From: Sacculina carcini | Taxonomy: Eukaryota > Arthropoda > Thecostraca > Sacculinidae | Length of the DNA stretch: 64,000 nt | Assembly: GCA_916048095.2 (NCBI GenBank) | Contig: OU696570.1 | Coordinates: 7,506,928 to 7,570,927 of the forward strand | Reading direction: 5' to 3' | Shown here: piece after piece, positions 37,441 through 48,393 of the stretch | How the letters are laid out: each line of letters starts with the position of its first letter | Position numbering within the stretch: the first letter of the stretch is position 1 | Position numbers and translations under genes: made by a program | Notes under the pieces: generated by a model | Seen by the model: the letters and a program-made list of their open reading frames with translations, nothing else | Database searches by the model: none | Told to the model about the DNA's origin: nothing

Positions 37441-38655
37441 AGTTTTCCAAAGTGTATCTGAAGGACGTTACGGTGGTGTAAAGTCTGAATGTCATGTTCC
37501 CAATTTGACATCTATTATGCGCACTTGCGATTACACATGAATATACACTGATTTAATTTCACTGAAGTCCAATCACAATTTACGCACTTGCGATTACAGA
37601 GGAATATTCTACTGTGTAGAGAATTTTGTGAATTTTGTTCTACAAGATAAGCTATAATTTATACCCGCAAATGATACAAAAAACGTGTAAAATTGGCAAA
37701 ATTCTCAAATACATCCAAAATTACACTTGAACACCGGGCGACTAAAATACTTAATTCTTCTACCATTTCTCAGTAAATATTTGTCACACGTAAAAATGAT
37801 TTATACCATCGTGCTGGACATTTAATTTTCTACAATGCAGTGTAAATTTTAATTTTCCAAACTGTATCCGAAGGATGTTACGGCGGTGTAAAGGCAAAAA
37901 CACATATTACCAATTTGACAGTTATTTTGCGCACTTGCGACTACGCAGGAGTATACACTGATTAAATTTCACTGAAGCCCAATCAATTAAGAATGCATCA
38001 TATTAGCTCCAAGCATGGATGGTGTTGGTCTTATTGCGTACAGTTTAATTAATGATACATTATACTGAATAGAAAGGCTTTATTGTCCTCAATATGTACA
38101 CATGAATGGTTCCGCCCGACGGGCGGTTAAAATGCTACTGGGCAAAAAGTAAACTACTGAATTTTACTGTATAATTTAATTGGTTTAATTTCGAGTTGCA
38201 TACGCTTAAGTTGCATAAGGATATGGGTTGTAATATCATGCAATGCCAACTGTATGCATATGCTGTTTTAGCGGAAGCATAAATCTGGAATTATAGAGAT
38301 GAGAGAAGGTTTCATTGTTTTGATAGTGTTACACTTCTGAATTACTACACACGAAGGACGGGTGTGAATTTGAGCAGTGTTGAGGGAAGAAATTTCGTCA
38401 ATAATCAAAACAAGAATATACAAATTTGACTTTATCTATTGGTCGTTTTTCATCAATTTTCTTTGTGTTTGTTTCGTGTTTGAGTTCTGAATTATTCCGC
38501 ACGACGGGCGGCTTTAAATATAAGGTGGGTTGTGGAAAAACATGTTCTCTAAATTGAAACATAAATTTCACATTTAGACTTTTATATTGGCTAAAACTTT
38601 CCTATGGGTATGCTTTTCTTTTTCAATTTGCACCAATTTTTTATGAATTGAATAT
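37441..38655 (+). repeat. Forward array A, conserved block and array B, diverged
   Basis: Forward copy joined at about 37,440 to the inverted one. It holds array A, the ATTAGCTCCAAG tract at about 38,001, a degraded copy of the recurrent frame (about 38,210-38,410, with a stop) and hairpin monomers at about 38,112 and 38,497. It ends the large repeat region. Confidence 0.8.
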
Positions 38656-39500
38656 TAATATTATGGTGTGATGCTGGGTGAAATTGTTTTAACCTGCGCC
38701 TCATCTGACTGCCTTCGCCTAGCATAGTCGTCATGCCTTCGTCTGCGTCATAGTCCATTGTGCCTCGCTGAGAGCGACGCGCTATCAGCTACTGACCAGA
38801 CGCAACATCATCACACCATCCAGGACCGACTCCGTCCGGTATACCGTACTCAATCGTGTTTTTTTCTCCTGCGGATGCCGGACGTAAAACCACCGCATAG
38901 CAAACGCCTGCGCAGCAAGAAGACAAAACAATATTACCTCGTCTTCTTGCTGGATGCAGTTTCCGCTAACCTACGCTAAACTTTGCCTCACTGGAAAAGC
39001 GACCGTCTGCCAAGCAATAAGTCAACTCAATCAAGATTGGCTCGACTTCTTGCTGGCTGCAGTCTCTGCAATCACTACTCGATTCGCCAACGGACTGCGC
39101 AGCACGAGGACGACTTGATTGTGCAAAATCCACTTGGCCTCGTGCTGCAGTGCAGTATGGCCCCCTGGTGCATCACACCAACGAACATGAACTCACCGAC
39201 TACGATTACTCCAATACCGTTCCGCTTCTGGTGGGGGTATCCTGTGGTGCGCCACGTGTAACTGCGCCTCGCGCCACCTGGCGGTACCTGCCAGAAGCGC
39301 AGTGTCATGTGCAGCTATTTGTATGTTTGTGTGCCGTGATGTGTTTGTTCGTCATTGTGCGTGTTTGATCTTGAGTTCATATTTGTCTGTACTTGCCTTG
39401 CTCGTGTCTTGTTATATGCATGAATACAGTCGGTACAGACAACTCGTCCTGTTTGCGTGTAACGTTTCGTGGCGAGCCAACCGCCACACATGCAAATAAT
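38656..39500. other. GC-rich segment with three long hairpins
   Basis: No recognisable gene. Three inverted repeats follow one another: 38,913-38,924 with 38,941-38,952 (12 bp, perfect); 39,099-39,109 with 39,138-39,148 (11 bp, perfect); and 39,223-39,231 with 39,291-39,299 (9 bp outer stem with further pairing inside). A motif like CTTCTTGCTGGMTGCAGT occurs twice, at about 38,943 and 39,046. Frames of 65-92 codons here have no recognisable domain. It could be part of an LTR, a structured RNA or decayed host exon sequence. Confidence 0.4.
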
Positions 39501-40169
39501 TCAAATCATGGAAATGATATATTTGGGATGTGAAATGAATTACTTTGATCATCACATGAGTTATCCATGCTATTAGTGACCCCATCAAATTGAATTATCA
39601 TTAAATATGCACTATAAAGTTGTCATAATGTGTCTGAAAGTCCTAATATCATTGTTTGCACGGTACTGTGCTGAACTTCTATGCACAGTAGAGCTTTGCA
39701 TTCAATTATTGAGTTAATAATTGTGTAAGAAATCATTGTTTGAGAACCGTTTTTTTGTTAAAAACCTGAAACTGTTTAAAAACAACAACAGGTGGCATAC
39801 TTTTTATTATTTTTTTACACATTTCGTTTTTCCTCCCAGAAATGAACTACGTTGATTATAATAACTTTCATCATTTCATTCAACAGATCAATTAATTGCA
39901 AATATAAAAGTAAAAACACGGCAAATATTTACACAAATACTACAAATGTACACACAAACTTAGTGTCTCTAATGAGAATACGAATAAATGTGGGTCGCAT
40001 TATTCATAGTGACAATCCTGACTAGAAAAACTGGGAATATTTTCGTGTAGGAAAAAAAACGACTGTGAAATATGTTTAATGTACAAAAAGGCATTTGAAC
40101 ACAAATAACTACGTCAAAGAAACCATAATCCATAAAACCAGTTCAAAAACAGGTTTTAAATGAAAAAAC
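39501..40169. other. AT-rich unassigned stretch
   Basis: No gene, repeat family or RNA was recognised. A and T predominate and stops are frequent in all frames. It ends at the motif AATTAATTTGGTT that borders the Gypsy element. Confidence 0.6.
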
Positions 40170-40182
40170 AATTAATTTGGTT

Positions 40183-40249
40183 CTATGGCGGGTTTGGTTG
40201 TCACAAGTAAAAAAACACGTGAGTGATCGGATGCGACTAAGATCGTTTC
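40183..40249 (-). repeat. LTR fragment, 3' LTR end
   Basis: CTATGGCGGGTTTGGTTGTC and the following bases match the start of 48,394-48,882 with only three or four differences over 67 bp. The match stops at GTTTC (40,249), where plus-strand pol begins a few bases later. Confidence 0.85.
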
Positions 40250-40251
40250 CT

Positions 40252-41517
40252 TCATCACCAGGTGCCGATGAGTGATGTAGACATCGCTAAAACGGCGGTT
40301 GTTACGCCCTTTGGCCTATTCGAGTACCTGTTCATGCCATTGGGCCTACGGAACGCCGGCGCCACTTTCCAGCGCCTCATGAACACCATTCTCGCCGACT
40401 TGAAGTGTACCTTTGTGTACCTCGACGACGTGCTCGTGTTTTCCGCTGATGCAGAGCAGCACGCCCGCGACCTGGCTGCCGTGTTTGAAGTGTTCGATAA
40501 GTTTGGTCTGCGCTTGTCTCTTGGCAAGTGCTCCTTCATGCAAAACAGCCTGGACTTTCTTGGACATCGTATCACTTCTGCCGGCGTTCGTCCACCAGCC
40601 GACAATGTCGCCGCCATCTCGGACTTTCCGCAGCCGAGCGACTCTGCATCTCTCCGACGCTGTCTCGGCATGGTCGGGTTCTACCGGAGGATGATCCCCG
40701 GCTTCGCCAACATTGTTCATCCGTTGTCGGAGCGGACCAGACTCGAACCAAATGCCAAGAAGCTGGATCTCAGCGAGAGAGAGCAGGCCGCCTTCAATGA
40801 TGTCAAACAGGCGCTGCAGAACGCCTGCACACTGCCTCATCCGCAGCTGGACTGTGCACATCTCCAATTAGTAACGGACTGCTCTTCGACGGCAGCGTGT
40901 GCCGCTCTTCACCAGATGGTGGACGGCGCACCACAGCCAATATCCTTTTTTTCAAAGAAGTTGTCCACTGCACAACAGAAATACTCAGTCTACGACCGAG
41001 AGCTGCTGGCGGCGTATTACGCGGTCGTGCACTTCCGGCACTACTTGGAGGGTCGATCGGTGACTCTGTTGACGGACCACAAGCCACTAGTGTCGGCTTT
41101 CACTAGCCCGAAGGTGGCCAAATCGGATCGTCAGCAGAGACACTGGTCGTACATCACCGAATATGTGTCGGATGTGCAGCACATCAAGGGTGCCGACAGC
41201 ATGGTGGCCGACTATCTCTCGCCCAGCGCTTACGCCGTCCAGGCAGATGCTTACGACCTGCCAGGTATAGCTCGGGTACAAGCTGAAGACCCATAGACGA
41301 AGGCTGCTGCCACCTCATTGACACCATTCAATATGTCTGGAGACCAACCTATTATGTGCGACACGGCAACACCGCACCCCAGGCCGTTTTTGCCCAAAAA
41401 GCGTCGACTACCAGTCTTTGAGCAAATGCACGGTCTGTGCCATCCAGGCACAGCTGCCAGTGTAAAAATGTTCAAGTCTCGCTACGTCTGGCCGAATATG
41501 GAGGCGGTGCATTGGCG
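40252..41517 (+). pseudogene. Inverted Gypsy pol fragment: RT, RNase H, start of integrase
   Basis: Domains in order: RT from just before motif MPMSDVDIAKTAVV, with FGLFEYLFMPLGLRNAG and the catalytic YLDD; connection; RNase H with TDCSSTAACAALHQ (family usually TDASST, so a Cys replaces Ala), YDRELLAAYYAV and LLTDHKPLV; then the start of integrase with HGLCHPGTAA (HHCC zinc domain) and RYVWPNM. A stop at 41,294-41,296 (CCATAG in place of CCAGAG) breaks the frame between RNase H and integrase. The reading continues to 41,508, where it departs from the sister copy. The N-terminal half of RT, protease and gag are absent. It is the opposite-strand relative of 45,225-46,505, and together they form arms of a large inverted repeat. 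Confidence 0.92.
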
Positions 41518-41549
41518 ACCAGCGGACATTGATCCCTTTCAGGGGATCT

Positions 41550-41909
41550 GTACTCTTTACAGTCTACGAGTATGCTAATAGTTTAAAAGTTGATTGTCGA
41601 TAGCAGAATAGGCACAAAAACAAAAACGTGGATACCCTTGCACAAAGACAGCTGTACTGTCACACACGCCAGAGTGTAATGTCTGACAGTCTAGTGTATA
41701 CAAATGTGATATTTGTTTATGTAAGCGTAAGGCCCGGTTTTCGTCGGTAAGTTCACAGGGTTAAAACACTATACGTTCTTATGTCACTATACGTTCTTAT
41801 GTTACAGCTCTCTTTGTGCAAGGGTATCCACGATTTTGTTTTTGTGCCTATTCTGCTACCGACAATCAACTTTTAAACTATTAGCATACTCGTAGACTGT
41901 AAAGAGTAC
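41550..41909. mobile_element. Long-TIR MITE, 360 bp
   Basis: Arms 41,550-41,655 and 41,804-41,909 are inverted copies of about 106 bp with few mismatches. The outer ends are GTACTCTTTACAGTCTACG and its complement. The central 150 bp is non-coding and holds CACTATACGTTCTTATGT twice. If the target duplication is TA, the element runs from CTCTTTAC inside flanking TA, as in Tc1/mariner relatives; this cannot be proved without an empty site. Confidence 0.85.
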
Positions 41910-42752
41910 CTAAACAAGGATTCACCGTCAAGGAATTGGACGACTAGTGTATATAATACTTGTTCTACCGCCTCTCCAATCGAAATTCAACACCGAGAGA
42001 CATGAAAATTCTCTAGTTCTGACGCTGGCACTTCACGGATTAAACTTACATCACGTACTGGTAATATGCACGGTGCAACTACCTGATCCATAGCCGGGCA
42101 TCCGACAACATCTACGTCAACCTATTGGTTACAGGTATGAACACTACGTGGCGCACGTTACTTGATCCAAAGCCTGGCGTCTGACGGTATCTACGCTGTC
42201 TCGACAAGGTCTTTCGACTTTTCCAAATCTACTCAACAACAACGATCGGATTCATAGTGTCCACACTCAAACATTGAACACATCTTGTTCGCCTATTTGT
42301 CTATGAACATACGCGCGACAAATACATGTGATGTCTACAAACTATTTTGTACGTTGACATGATTTAGTTCAAGTTTATGCAATGAATATATATATATATA
42401 TATACATTGCGTATATCATTGTAATAAGCTGAAAGTTAGCATGCAATGGTCAAACTCATAAAGTACTGAATAAAAAGTAAACTCATAATACAATATAATA
42501 AATTCGTTATACAAATACCACTTTTAAAAGCTTTTAATATAATTGAAAATGAAGTTGAAATAAAAACTTAAATATATTCACCAATTTGGAACAATCACAT
42601 CTACCTCTAACAACACCATGCATGTATGTGATTTAGCTAACATAACAGCAGTGGTGCGATTCAAAAAGAACAAAAATATATCAGACCAAAAAAAAAAGCT
42701 ACACGTCGACGCAATATGAGACAAGCGCAGAGCGCAATAAATAATCATGAGA

Positions 42753-42829
<77 letters not shown>

Positions 42830-42955
42830 AACACACACACATACAATCAGTACGAAGATAATCAGGTAGATATCGGAGATAGAAAAAAATGATTACAGTG
42901 CACAAAAAATACGTGAAAACAAAAACAAGCAGAAGATGAGTGTGCACTTTGAGCG
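41910..42955. other. Unassigned stretch with AT and CA microsatellites
   Basis: No gene was recognised. It includes (TA)n at about 42,388-42,405 and (CA)n at about 42,755-42,827 with a second short run to 42,842. Cys-Val frames on the minus strand are translations of the CA tract. Confidence 0.7.
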
Positions 42956-43294
42956 GCTAAAGGTTAAAGGTTAAATGCCTAAGTGGCAGCTGCTACACGG
43001 GGAGAAGCCGAAGCTTATGAACACACAGGCGTGCCCCGTGCAGCTCGCTGCCACCGCAGAACCGACCCTCTCCACGCTATGGCGCCACAAGGACGTAAGA
43101 CGTATTAGAGAGGGTCACCTCCCCATAATGCATGGCACAACTTATGACTGATATCTGGTACCATCATTTTCTGCTGGGTGGACAGGGGCTGTGGGATTTT
43201 AGAATTCACCCAATAAAATTCTGCTCCGCCGGGTTTCGAACCACAGACCTCCCGCTTGTGAGGCGGGTGTGCTAACAACTGCACCACGGAGTCC
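42956..43294 (-). mobile_element. tRNA-Val-derived SINE
   Basis: On the minus strand the first 73 nt resemble a tRNA-Val: GGACTCCG, an A-box region GTGGTGCAGTTGTTAGCAC, the anticodon arm CCCGC-CTCACAA-GCGGG (anticodon CAC) and a perfect B box GGTTCGAAACC (plus-strand 43,232-43,242), then CGGAGCA. A body of about 250 bp follows, ending in TTTAACC repeats (plus-strand 42,956-42,975). Acceptor and T stems have mismatches, so it is a SINE head and not a working tRNA. Confidence 0.85.
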
Positions 43295-44394
43295 ACTAAA
43301 TTTTAGCATAAGGTGTAAGACAATGTGGGATTAAATATTTAGAGAACAAGTATATGTACAGATATGAAGTGAAAGCGAAGAAAGATTGATATAGAAGGAT
43401 ATGAAATGGAAATGAATTATAGAAACGTGGGACAACAAATGACCAGGGATATTCACACAATTTTCTGAGATATTGCAGAGGATGTGAAATACAGACGAAG
43501 GGATTGGAGACTTGATATATTAAACGTACGATATATTTAGACTGATCTTCACCGGACATACTTCACCTGTACATCAACCGTTATGACACCTCGCGATATC
43601 AATGTATCAAATCAACACGTGATGAAAACACTAACCAAAAAGTAATGTGCGAATGTTTATACCGAAAACTATGTTTGGAAATGGATATTGACAGACATTT
43701 AGCAACGAAATATTTACAATTTCTTCCATATACAAACGTCGATCAATTCCCATGTATAAGCTGTGTGATGATAATGTAAATTTGATTGCCGGGACATATT
43801 ACCATCAATAACTTCAACGTGTTTGAATTGTGGTGGCGTAGACCACATTGAATTTTAGAGTCAGATGCACAACAACAGTATATTCTTATCACAGCAAATA
43901 CCAGTGAGCAATTACCTGGTGACCGGAATTGTGCCGGGTTATATATGCTCGGTCACATGACCTTTCACACGGTCACGTGACCATTCACACGGTCATACTC
44001 ACACACACGCTCACACGCAGTCAACAGTACAAGTGCATACACACAGACATACCAGTTAAGTAGACACATACATCCAGAACACACACAAGTGGCCGAAGAC
44101 TAACTACACACAGACATACTATTCACTTGGCATACATACACACCAGACACGCACACAAACGGGCGAAACGTACACACACACAACATGACACACTAACACA
44201 CGCTCGCAAACATACAAACGGCGACACACAAACATACAAAGTATGACGCCACAGAATACTACATGAATATCTTGCAGTGTCTTTGCGACCGTTTTAATTC
44301 GATTAAGTCAAACCATTTTTTATAAATAGAACACCATTTAAATTTTATTTGAAAGAAAATTGGTAAAGGGTATAGGAGAAATGTTTGTTATATA
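43295..44394. other. Unassigned stretch with palindromic CACGTG repeats
   Basis: No gene is seen. At 43,951-43,990 a 20-bp unit GGTCACRTGACCWTTCACAC repeats twice and begins a third time. A CA-rich degenerate stretch (43,995-44,235) with TACACACA and CATACA words follows. Confidence 0.6.
43951..43982. promoter_or_regulatory. Tandem E-box palindromes
   Basis: GGTCACATGACC (43,951-43,962) and GGTCACGTGACC (43,971-43,982, a perfect 12-bp palindrome) lie 20 bp apart. GTCACGTGAC is the known binding form of MITF/TFE-type bHLH-zip factors. Function here is unproven, since no gene start is recognised nearby; TTATATATGC lies just upstream at about 43,939. Confidence 0.3.
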
Positions 44395-44627
44395 CTGTAA
44401 ATCAAACAAATGCGGCGCGAAAGAGACAATCAAAATATTTTAGAGACAAATGCGGCGCGAAATAATTATTAAATACAAATGTGGCGCTAAAGAGACGAAT
44501 AAACACAAACAAAATAAAAAAATGGTTATTAAATACAAATGTAGCACTAAAGAGACAAATAAATAAAAAAGAAAATACAACAGAATGAATATTTAATACA
44601 AATGTGGCGCTAAAGAGACAAATATGT
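44395..44627. repeat. Degenerate tandem repeats, about five copies
   Basis: The word ACAAATGTGGCGCTAAAGAG and variants (GCGGCGCGAAAGAG, GTAGCACTAAAGAG) recur at irregular spacing of about 50-75 bp, separated by A-rich filler. It lies directly downstream of the truncated integrase on the minus strand, where polypurine tract and 3' LTR would be expected. Confidence 0.65.
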
Positions 44628-45875
44628 CTAGTTCCACCAGCAAGCGCTATATATACACATATTACACATAAACGGAGAGATGCCGGATTCGGTGGGCAGC
44701 AGTCGGACGCCCAGCATCACTACAGGCAGCGCCGATAACCAGCACTGACGACGGGCCGTGATGGCGCTCTTGATCACGCGATGAAGCCGTTCCAGGAGTC
44801 CGTTAGATTGAGGGTGATAAGCAGTAGTTCTGACTCGGTGGAATCCCACTAGCTGTGACAGCTCGCGAAAAATTCCGATTCGAACTGGCTCCCGCGGTCG
44901 GTAACCACACGCAGTGGGACTTCGAACCGCGACACCCAGTGAGTGAAAAAAGCTTCAGCGACGGACGCGGCGGTGATATCAGTCAACGGGACCGCTTCTG
45001 GCCAGCGACTCGCGCTGTCAATGCACGTTAGAATATATCTGTATGGCGTGGCAAATGGGTGGTTGCGTGAGGCGGCCGACGGTAATGGTACCACGATGTC
45101 CAGGTGGACGCATTCAAAGCGCTCACTTGACACCGTGAAGTCGGCCAGCGGCGACTTGGTGTGACGAGTTATTTTTGCCTGTTGACATGCGGCACAGTTG
45201 CGCACCCATGTTTTGATAACCGCCTCCATATTCGGCCAGACGTAACGAGACTTGAGCATTTTTACACTGGCAGCTGTGCCTGGATGGCACAGACCGTGCA
45301 TTTGCTCAAAGACTTGTAGTCGACTCTTTTTGGGCAAAAACGGCCTGGGATGCGGTGTTGCCGTGTCGCACATAATAAGTTGGTCTCCAGACGTATTGAA
45401 TGGTGTCAATGAGGTGGCAGCAGCCTTCGTCTCTGGGTCTTCAGCTTGAACCCGAGCTATACCTGGCAGGTCGTATGCATCTGCCTGGACGGCGTAAGCG
45501 CTGCGCGAGAGACAGTCGGCCACCATGTTTTCGGCGCCCTTGATGTGCTGCACATCCGACATATACTCGGTGATGTACGACCAGTGCCTCTGCTGACGAT
45601 CCAATTTGGCCACCTTCGGGCTAGTGAAAGCCGACACTAGTGGCTTGTGGTCCGTCAACAGATTCACTGATCGACCCTCCAAGTGGTGCCCGAAGTGCAC
45701 GACCGCGTAAAACGCCGCCAGCAGCTCTCGGTCGTAGACTGAGTATTTCTGTTGTGCAGCGGATAACTTCTTCGAAAAAAAAAGATATTGGCTGTGGTGC
45801 GCCGTCCACCATCTGGTGAAGAGCGGCACCCGCTGCCGTCGAATACCAGTCCGTTACTAATTGGCACAGTATTAC
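44628..45875 (-). pseudogene. Gypsy pol: RNase H and integrase, frameshifted
   Basis: RNase H remains as FFSKKLSAAQQKYSVYDREL and LLTDHKPLV. Its first part is disrupted near 45,830-45,875 by a stop. Integrase follows with HHCC (HGLCH and CAACQQ) and the catalytic Asp residues in VHLDIV and VTDRGSQF. A frameshift at about 44,860-44,880 moves the rest into another frame: GFHRVRTTAYHPQSNG and the catalytic Glu in LLERLHRVIK. The chain then ends soon after GVRLLPTESGISPFM, so the integrase C-terminal domain is missing. This would cut and join element DNA; here it cannot be made. Confidence 0.93.
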
Positions 45876-47336
45876 TAATGTGCACAGTCCAGCTGCGGAT
45901 GCGGCAGTGTGCAGGCGTTCTGCAGCGCCTGTTTGACGTCATTGAAGGCGGCCTGCTCTCTCTCGCTGAGATCCAGCTTCTTGGCATTTGGTTCGAGTCT
46001 GGTCCGCTCCGACAACGAATGAACAATGTTGGCGAAGTCGGGGATCAGTAGAACCCGACCATGCCGGTAGAACCCGACTCCGGTAGAACCCGACCATGCC
46101 GAGAAAGCGTCGGAGAGATGCAGAGTTGATCGGCTGCGGAAAGTCCGAGATGGCGGCGACCTTGTCGGTTGGTGGACGAACGCCGTCAGAAGTGACCTGA
46201 TTTCCAAGAAAGTCCAGGCTGTTTTGCATGAAGGAGCACTTGTCAAGAGACAAGCGCAGACCGAACTTCTCGAACACTTCAAAAACGGCAGCCAGGTCGC
46301 GGGCGTGGTGCTCTGCATAAGCTGAAAACACGAGCACGTCGTCGAGGTACACGAAGGTACACTTCAAGTCGGCGAGAATGGTGTTCATGAGGCGCTGGAA
46401 AGTGGCGCCGGCGTTCCGCAGGCCCAATGACATGAACATGTACTCGAATAGGCCGAAGGGCGTAACAACCGCTGTTTTAGCGATGTCTACATCACTCATC
46501 GGCACGTGGTGATATGCCTGGAGCAGGTCTAATTTTGAGAACACCTTCATGCCGTCCAGATGCGCCGACAGATCCTTGATGTGAGATATCGGGAATCGGT
46601 CAGGCACTGTCTTGACGTTCAGCGCTCGGTAGTTGACCGTGATGCGCCACTCGCCTGATGTCTTCCTGGCGACCATGTGGAGTGGGCAAGCCCACGGCGA
46701 GTTGGAGCGACGGACGACGCCAGCCTGCATGATGTCATAAAAGACGGCCTTCGCGGCTTTTTCCTTTTCAGGCGTCAGGTGACGAGGACCGGCGAACACT
46801 GGCACGGCACTGCCAGTGTCTCTGGTGTGACGTACAGGCATCACGACGACGCATGGAGACCGGGGCGCCAGTAGAGCTGGATGTGAGGCCAGGAGTTGAC
46901 GAACAACGGCTGGAAGATGGCTGAGGTCATTCACCACCAGCCCAACAGGAAGCTCACCGCTGGCTTTGGCTGGCACCCGCAGCGACGTGGTGGTGTTACG
47001 AATACAGCCCTGATGGCAATCCACGACCGGCCTGAAATGACTCAGGAAATCATGACCGAGCAGCGGCACCACAGCGTCCGTGACGACAAACGTCCACGAG
47101 AAAGTACGCCGAAGGTTGTGCAGTACGACGTTCAGCCGGACTTCGCCATGTAATGACATGGGTTGACCGGTGGTAGTCGAGAGTCGCACAGAAGTTGGCT
47201 GCAGTGAAGAAGACGATACCGCCTTGTACGGGATGATAGACACTGCTGCGCCAGTGTCAAGAACGAAGTTGAGGCAGTTGGTGCCTACACGAGCAGCGAC
47301 TGTAAGAAGCGGGAAACCATTGGGTGCAGCAACCAT
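45876..47336 (-). pseudogene. Gypsy pol: protease and reverse transcriptase
   Basis: The frame begins MVAAPNGFPL; the aspartic protease motif FVLDTGAAVSIIP is at about residues 24-36. RT follows with RITVNYRALN, FSKLDLLQAYHHVPM, FGLFEYMFMSLGLRNAG and catalytic YLDD. Near 46,046-46,090 a short sequence (GGTAGAACCCGAC) is present about three times in tandem. After it the pol frame shifts, and it closes at 45,939. The true continuation (PDFANIVHSLSERTRLEPN) is in another frame to a stop at 45,875. Pol overlaps gag by about 80 nt in a different frame, the usual arrangement for frameshift expression. Confidence 0.92.
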
Positions 47337-48162
47337 GGCCTGCCGACTTAGTTTTCCGGCGGCGATTGCGACGGCGATGGCGCTCGCGAACGTGCAGCCG
47401 GTGCCGGTGACGACGATCTGGAAGACGCTGCATCCGCAGGCTTGGAGATTTTATAGGCCACTGACACCAGGGCTTGCACGTGCGGGCATGTACACCATAA
47501 AATATGTAAGCGCGGCATGCCTGTGGCCTCTGTCCCTGGTGAAAAGGCTGCAGCGTTGGCGGAGTCGTTCCCGGCACATTGTTAAAACTACGTGGAACCG
47601 TCCGTTGTCTCGGTGAAGGAACGGCCGGCACGAACAGACATGGAACAATGCTGGCGATGGGCAGCAGCTCATCAGCAAGTTTAGCTGCCTGGGAAAGAGA
47701 CAGATCTTTCAGCGCCGCCACGACGGTAGGGACGGTCCCCTGCAGAGATTTGATGAACTTGTGTCTCACCAGTTCGTCCGACGCGCCAGCCCGGGTGGCG
47801 ATCGCTTGCAACTCACTCAGTACGTCGAATGGGCGGCCGGCCAGAGGTTTCTGCGACAGTAGTTCCTCAAGGAGCTCAGACATATTCTTTTCAATGAGTC
47901 GGACCACTTCCTCTTTAAGAGTTGTGTAGGTCTTTTGCTGCATGCAAGATAGCGATATCCGCCGGACGACATTCGGAGGGAGCGATGAAATTACAATATA
48001 TAATTGGGTAACCTCGGAGGTAATCCGCTGGAGATGAAATTGTGCCTCCATAATGATGAACCATCCGTCAACCGCGCCTTCCATGAAGCCTGGCGCCTTG
48101 ACGGAAGCACGGTTAACATCCGATTTGTCTGGATGGCTTACCGGTACTTTGTTCTCGTTCAT
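47257..48162 (-). CDS. Gypsy gag (capsid and nucleocapsid), open frame
   Basis: Start chosen at MNENKVPVSHPDK (48,162), because the upstream in-frame residues MIYPFVFSF are unlike Gag; the frame is open to 48,204. The capsid-like part includes GWFIIMEAQFHLQRITSEV and LVRHKFIKSLQGTVPTVVAA. A zinc-knuckle-like motif C-x-A-Y-x(2)-Y-G-x-H-A-R-T-C-x(3)-C lies near residue 220 and fits the atypical knuckle of arthropod Gypsy Gag proteins, as I remember it. The tail after it is Arg-rich and may be read partly in a shifted frame. Gag would package element RNA in cytoplasmic particles. No stop interrupts the main part, unlike pol. Confidence 0.8.
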   Translation of the reverse strand: MNENKVPVSHPDKSDVNRASVKAPGFMEGAVDGWFIIMEAQFHLQRITSEVTQLYIVISSLPPNVVRRISLSCMQQKTYTTLKEEVVRLIEKNMSELLEELLSQKPLAGRPFDVLSELQAIATRAGASDELVRHKFIKSLQGTVPTVVAALKDLSLSQAAKLADELLPIASIVPCLFVPAVPSPRQRTVPRSFNNVPGTTPPTLQPFHQGQRPQACRAYIFYGVHARTCKPWCQWPIKSPSLRMQRLPDRRHRHRLHVRERHRRRNRRRKTKSAGHGCCTQWFPASYSRCSCRHQLPQLRS

Positions 48163-48379
48163 AATGACGGAACAGGTGAATGAAAAAACAAAAGGATATA
48201 TCAAATGACAAACGCAGGTGACGTATGACGGAAGATAACGACGGAGAAGGAAAGTTTGTCAACACAGGCAATGAAAAAATAACCCGAGGATCAAATGAAA
48301 ATCTAACGATGAAAAAACGGCTACAGAAGAGAATAGGAGATGGCAGAACAACGGAAAAATGAAAAGGACTCAAGTGGAA

Positions 48380-48393
48380 CGTCGGGGTCACCA
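48380..48393 (-). other. Primer-binding site
   Basis: Minus-strand TGGTGACCCCGACG begins directly after the LTR end. It starts with TGG, as complements of tRNA 3' CCA ends do. The tRNA species was not identified. Confidence 0.7.

Noticed and set aside
1..38655. Autonomous Helitron with Rep/helicase
   Set aside because: No frame with HUH Rep or SF1 helicase motifs was found on either strand in this stretch.
40346..40867. Minus-strand frame of 173 codons opposite the inverted RT copy
   Set aside because: Mirror of the plus-strand RT, which carries YLDD and other family motifs; the antisense frame has none.
42956..43294. Functional tRNA-Val gene
   Set aside because: Acceptor and T stems have mismatches and a 250-bp body follows with a repeat tail, as in a SINE.
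47170..47616. Plus-strand frames of 80-150 codons across 46,670-47,930
   Set aside because: They are the opposite strand of Gypsy gag and protease/RT, which have clear motifs on the minus strand.
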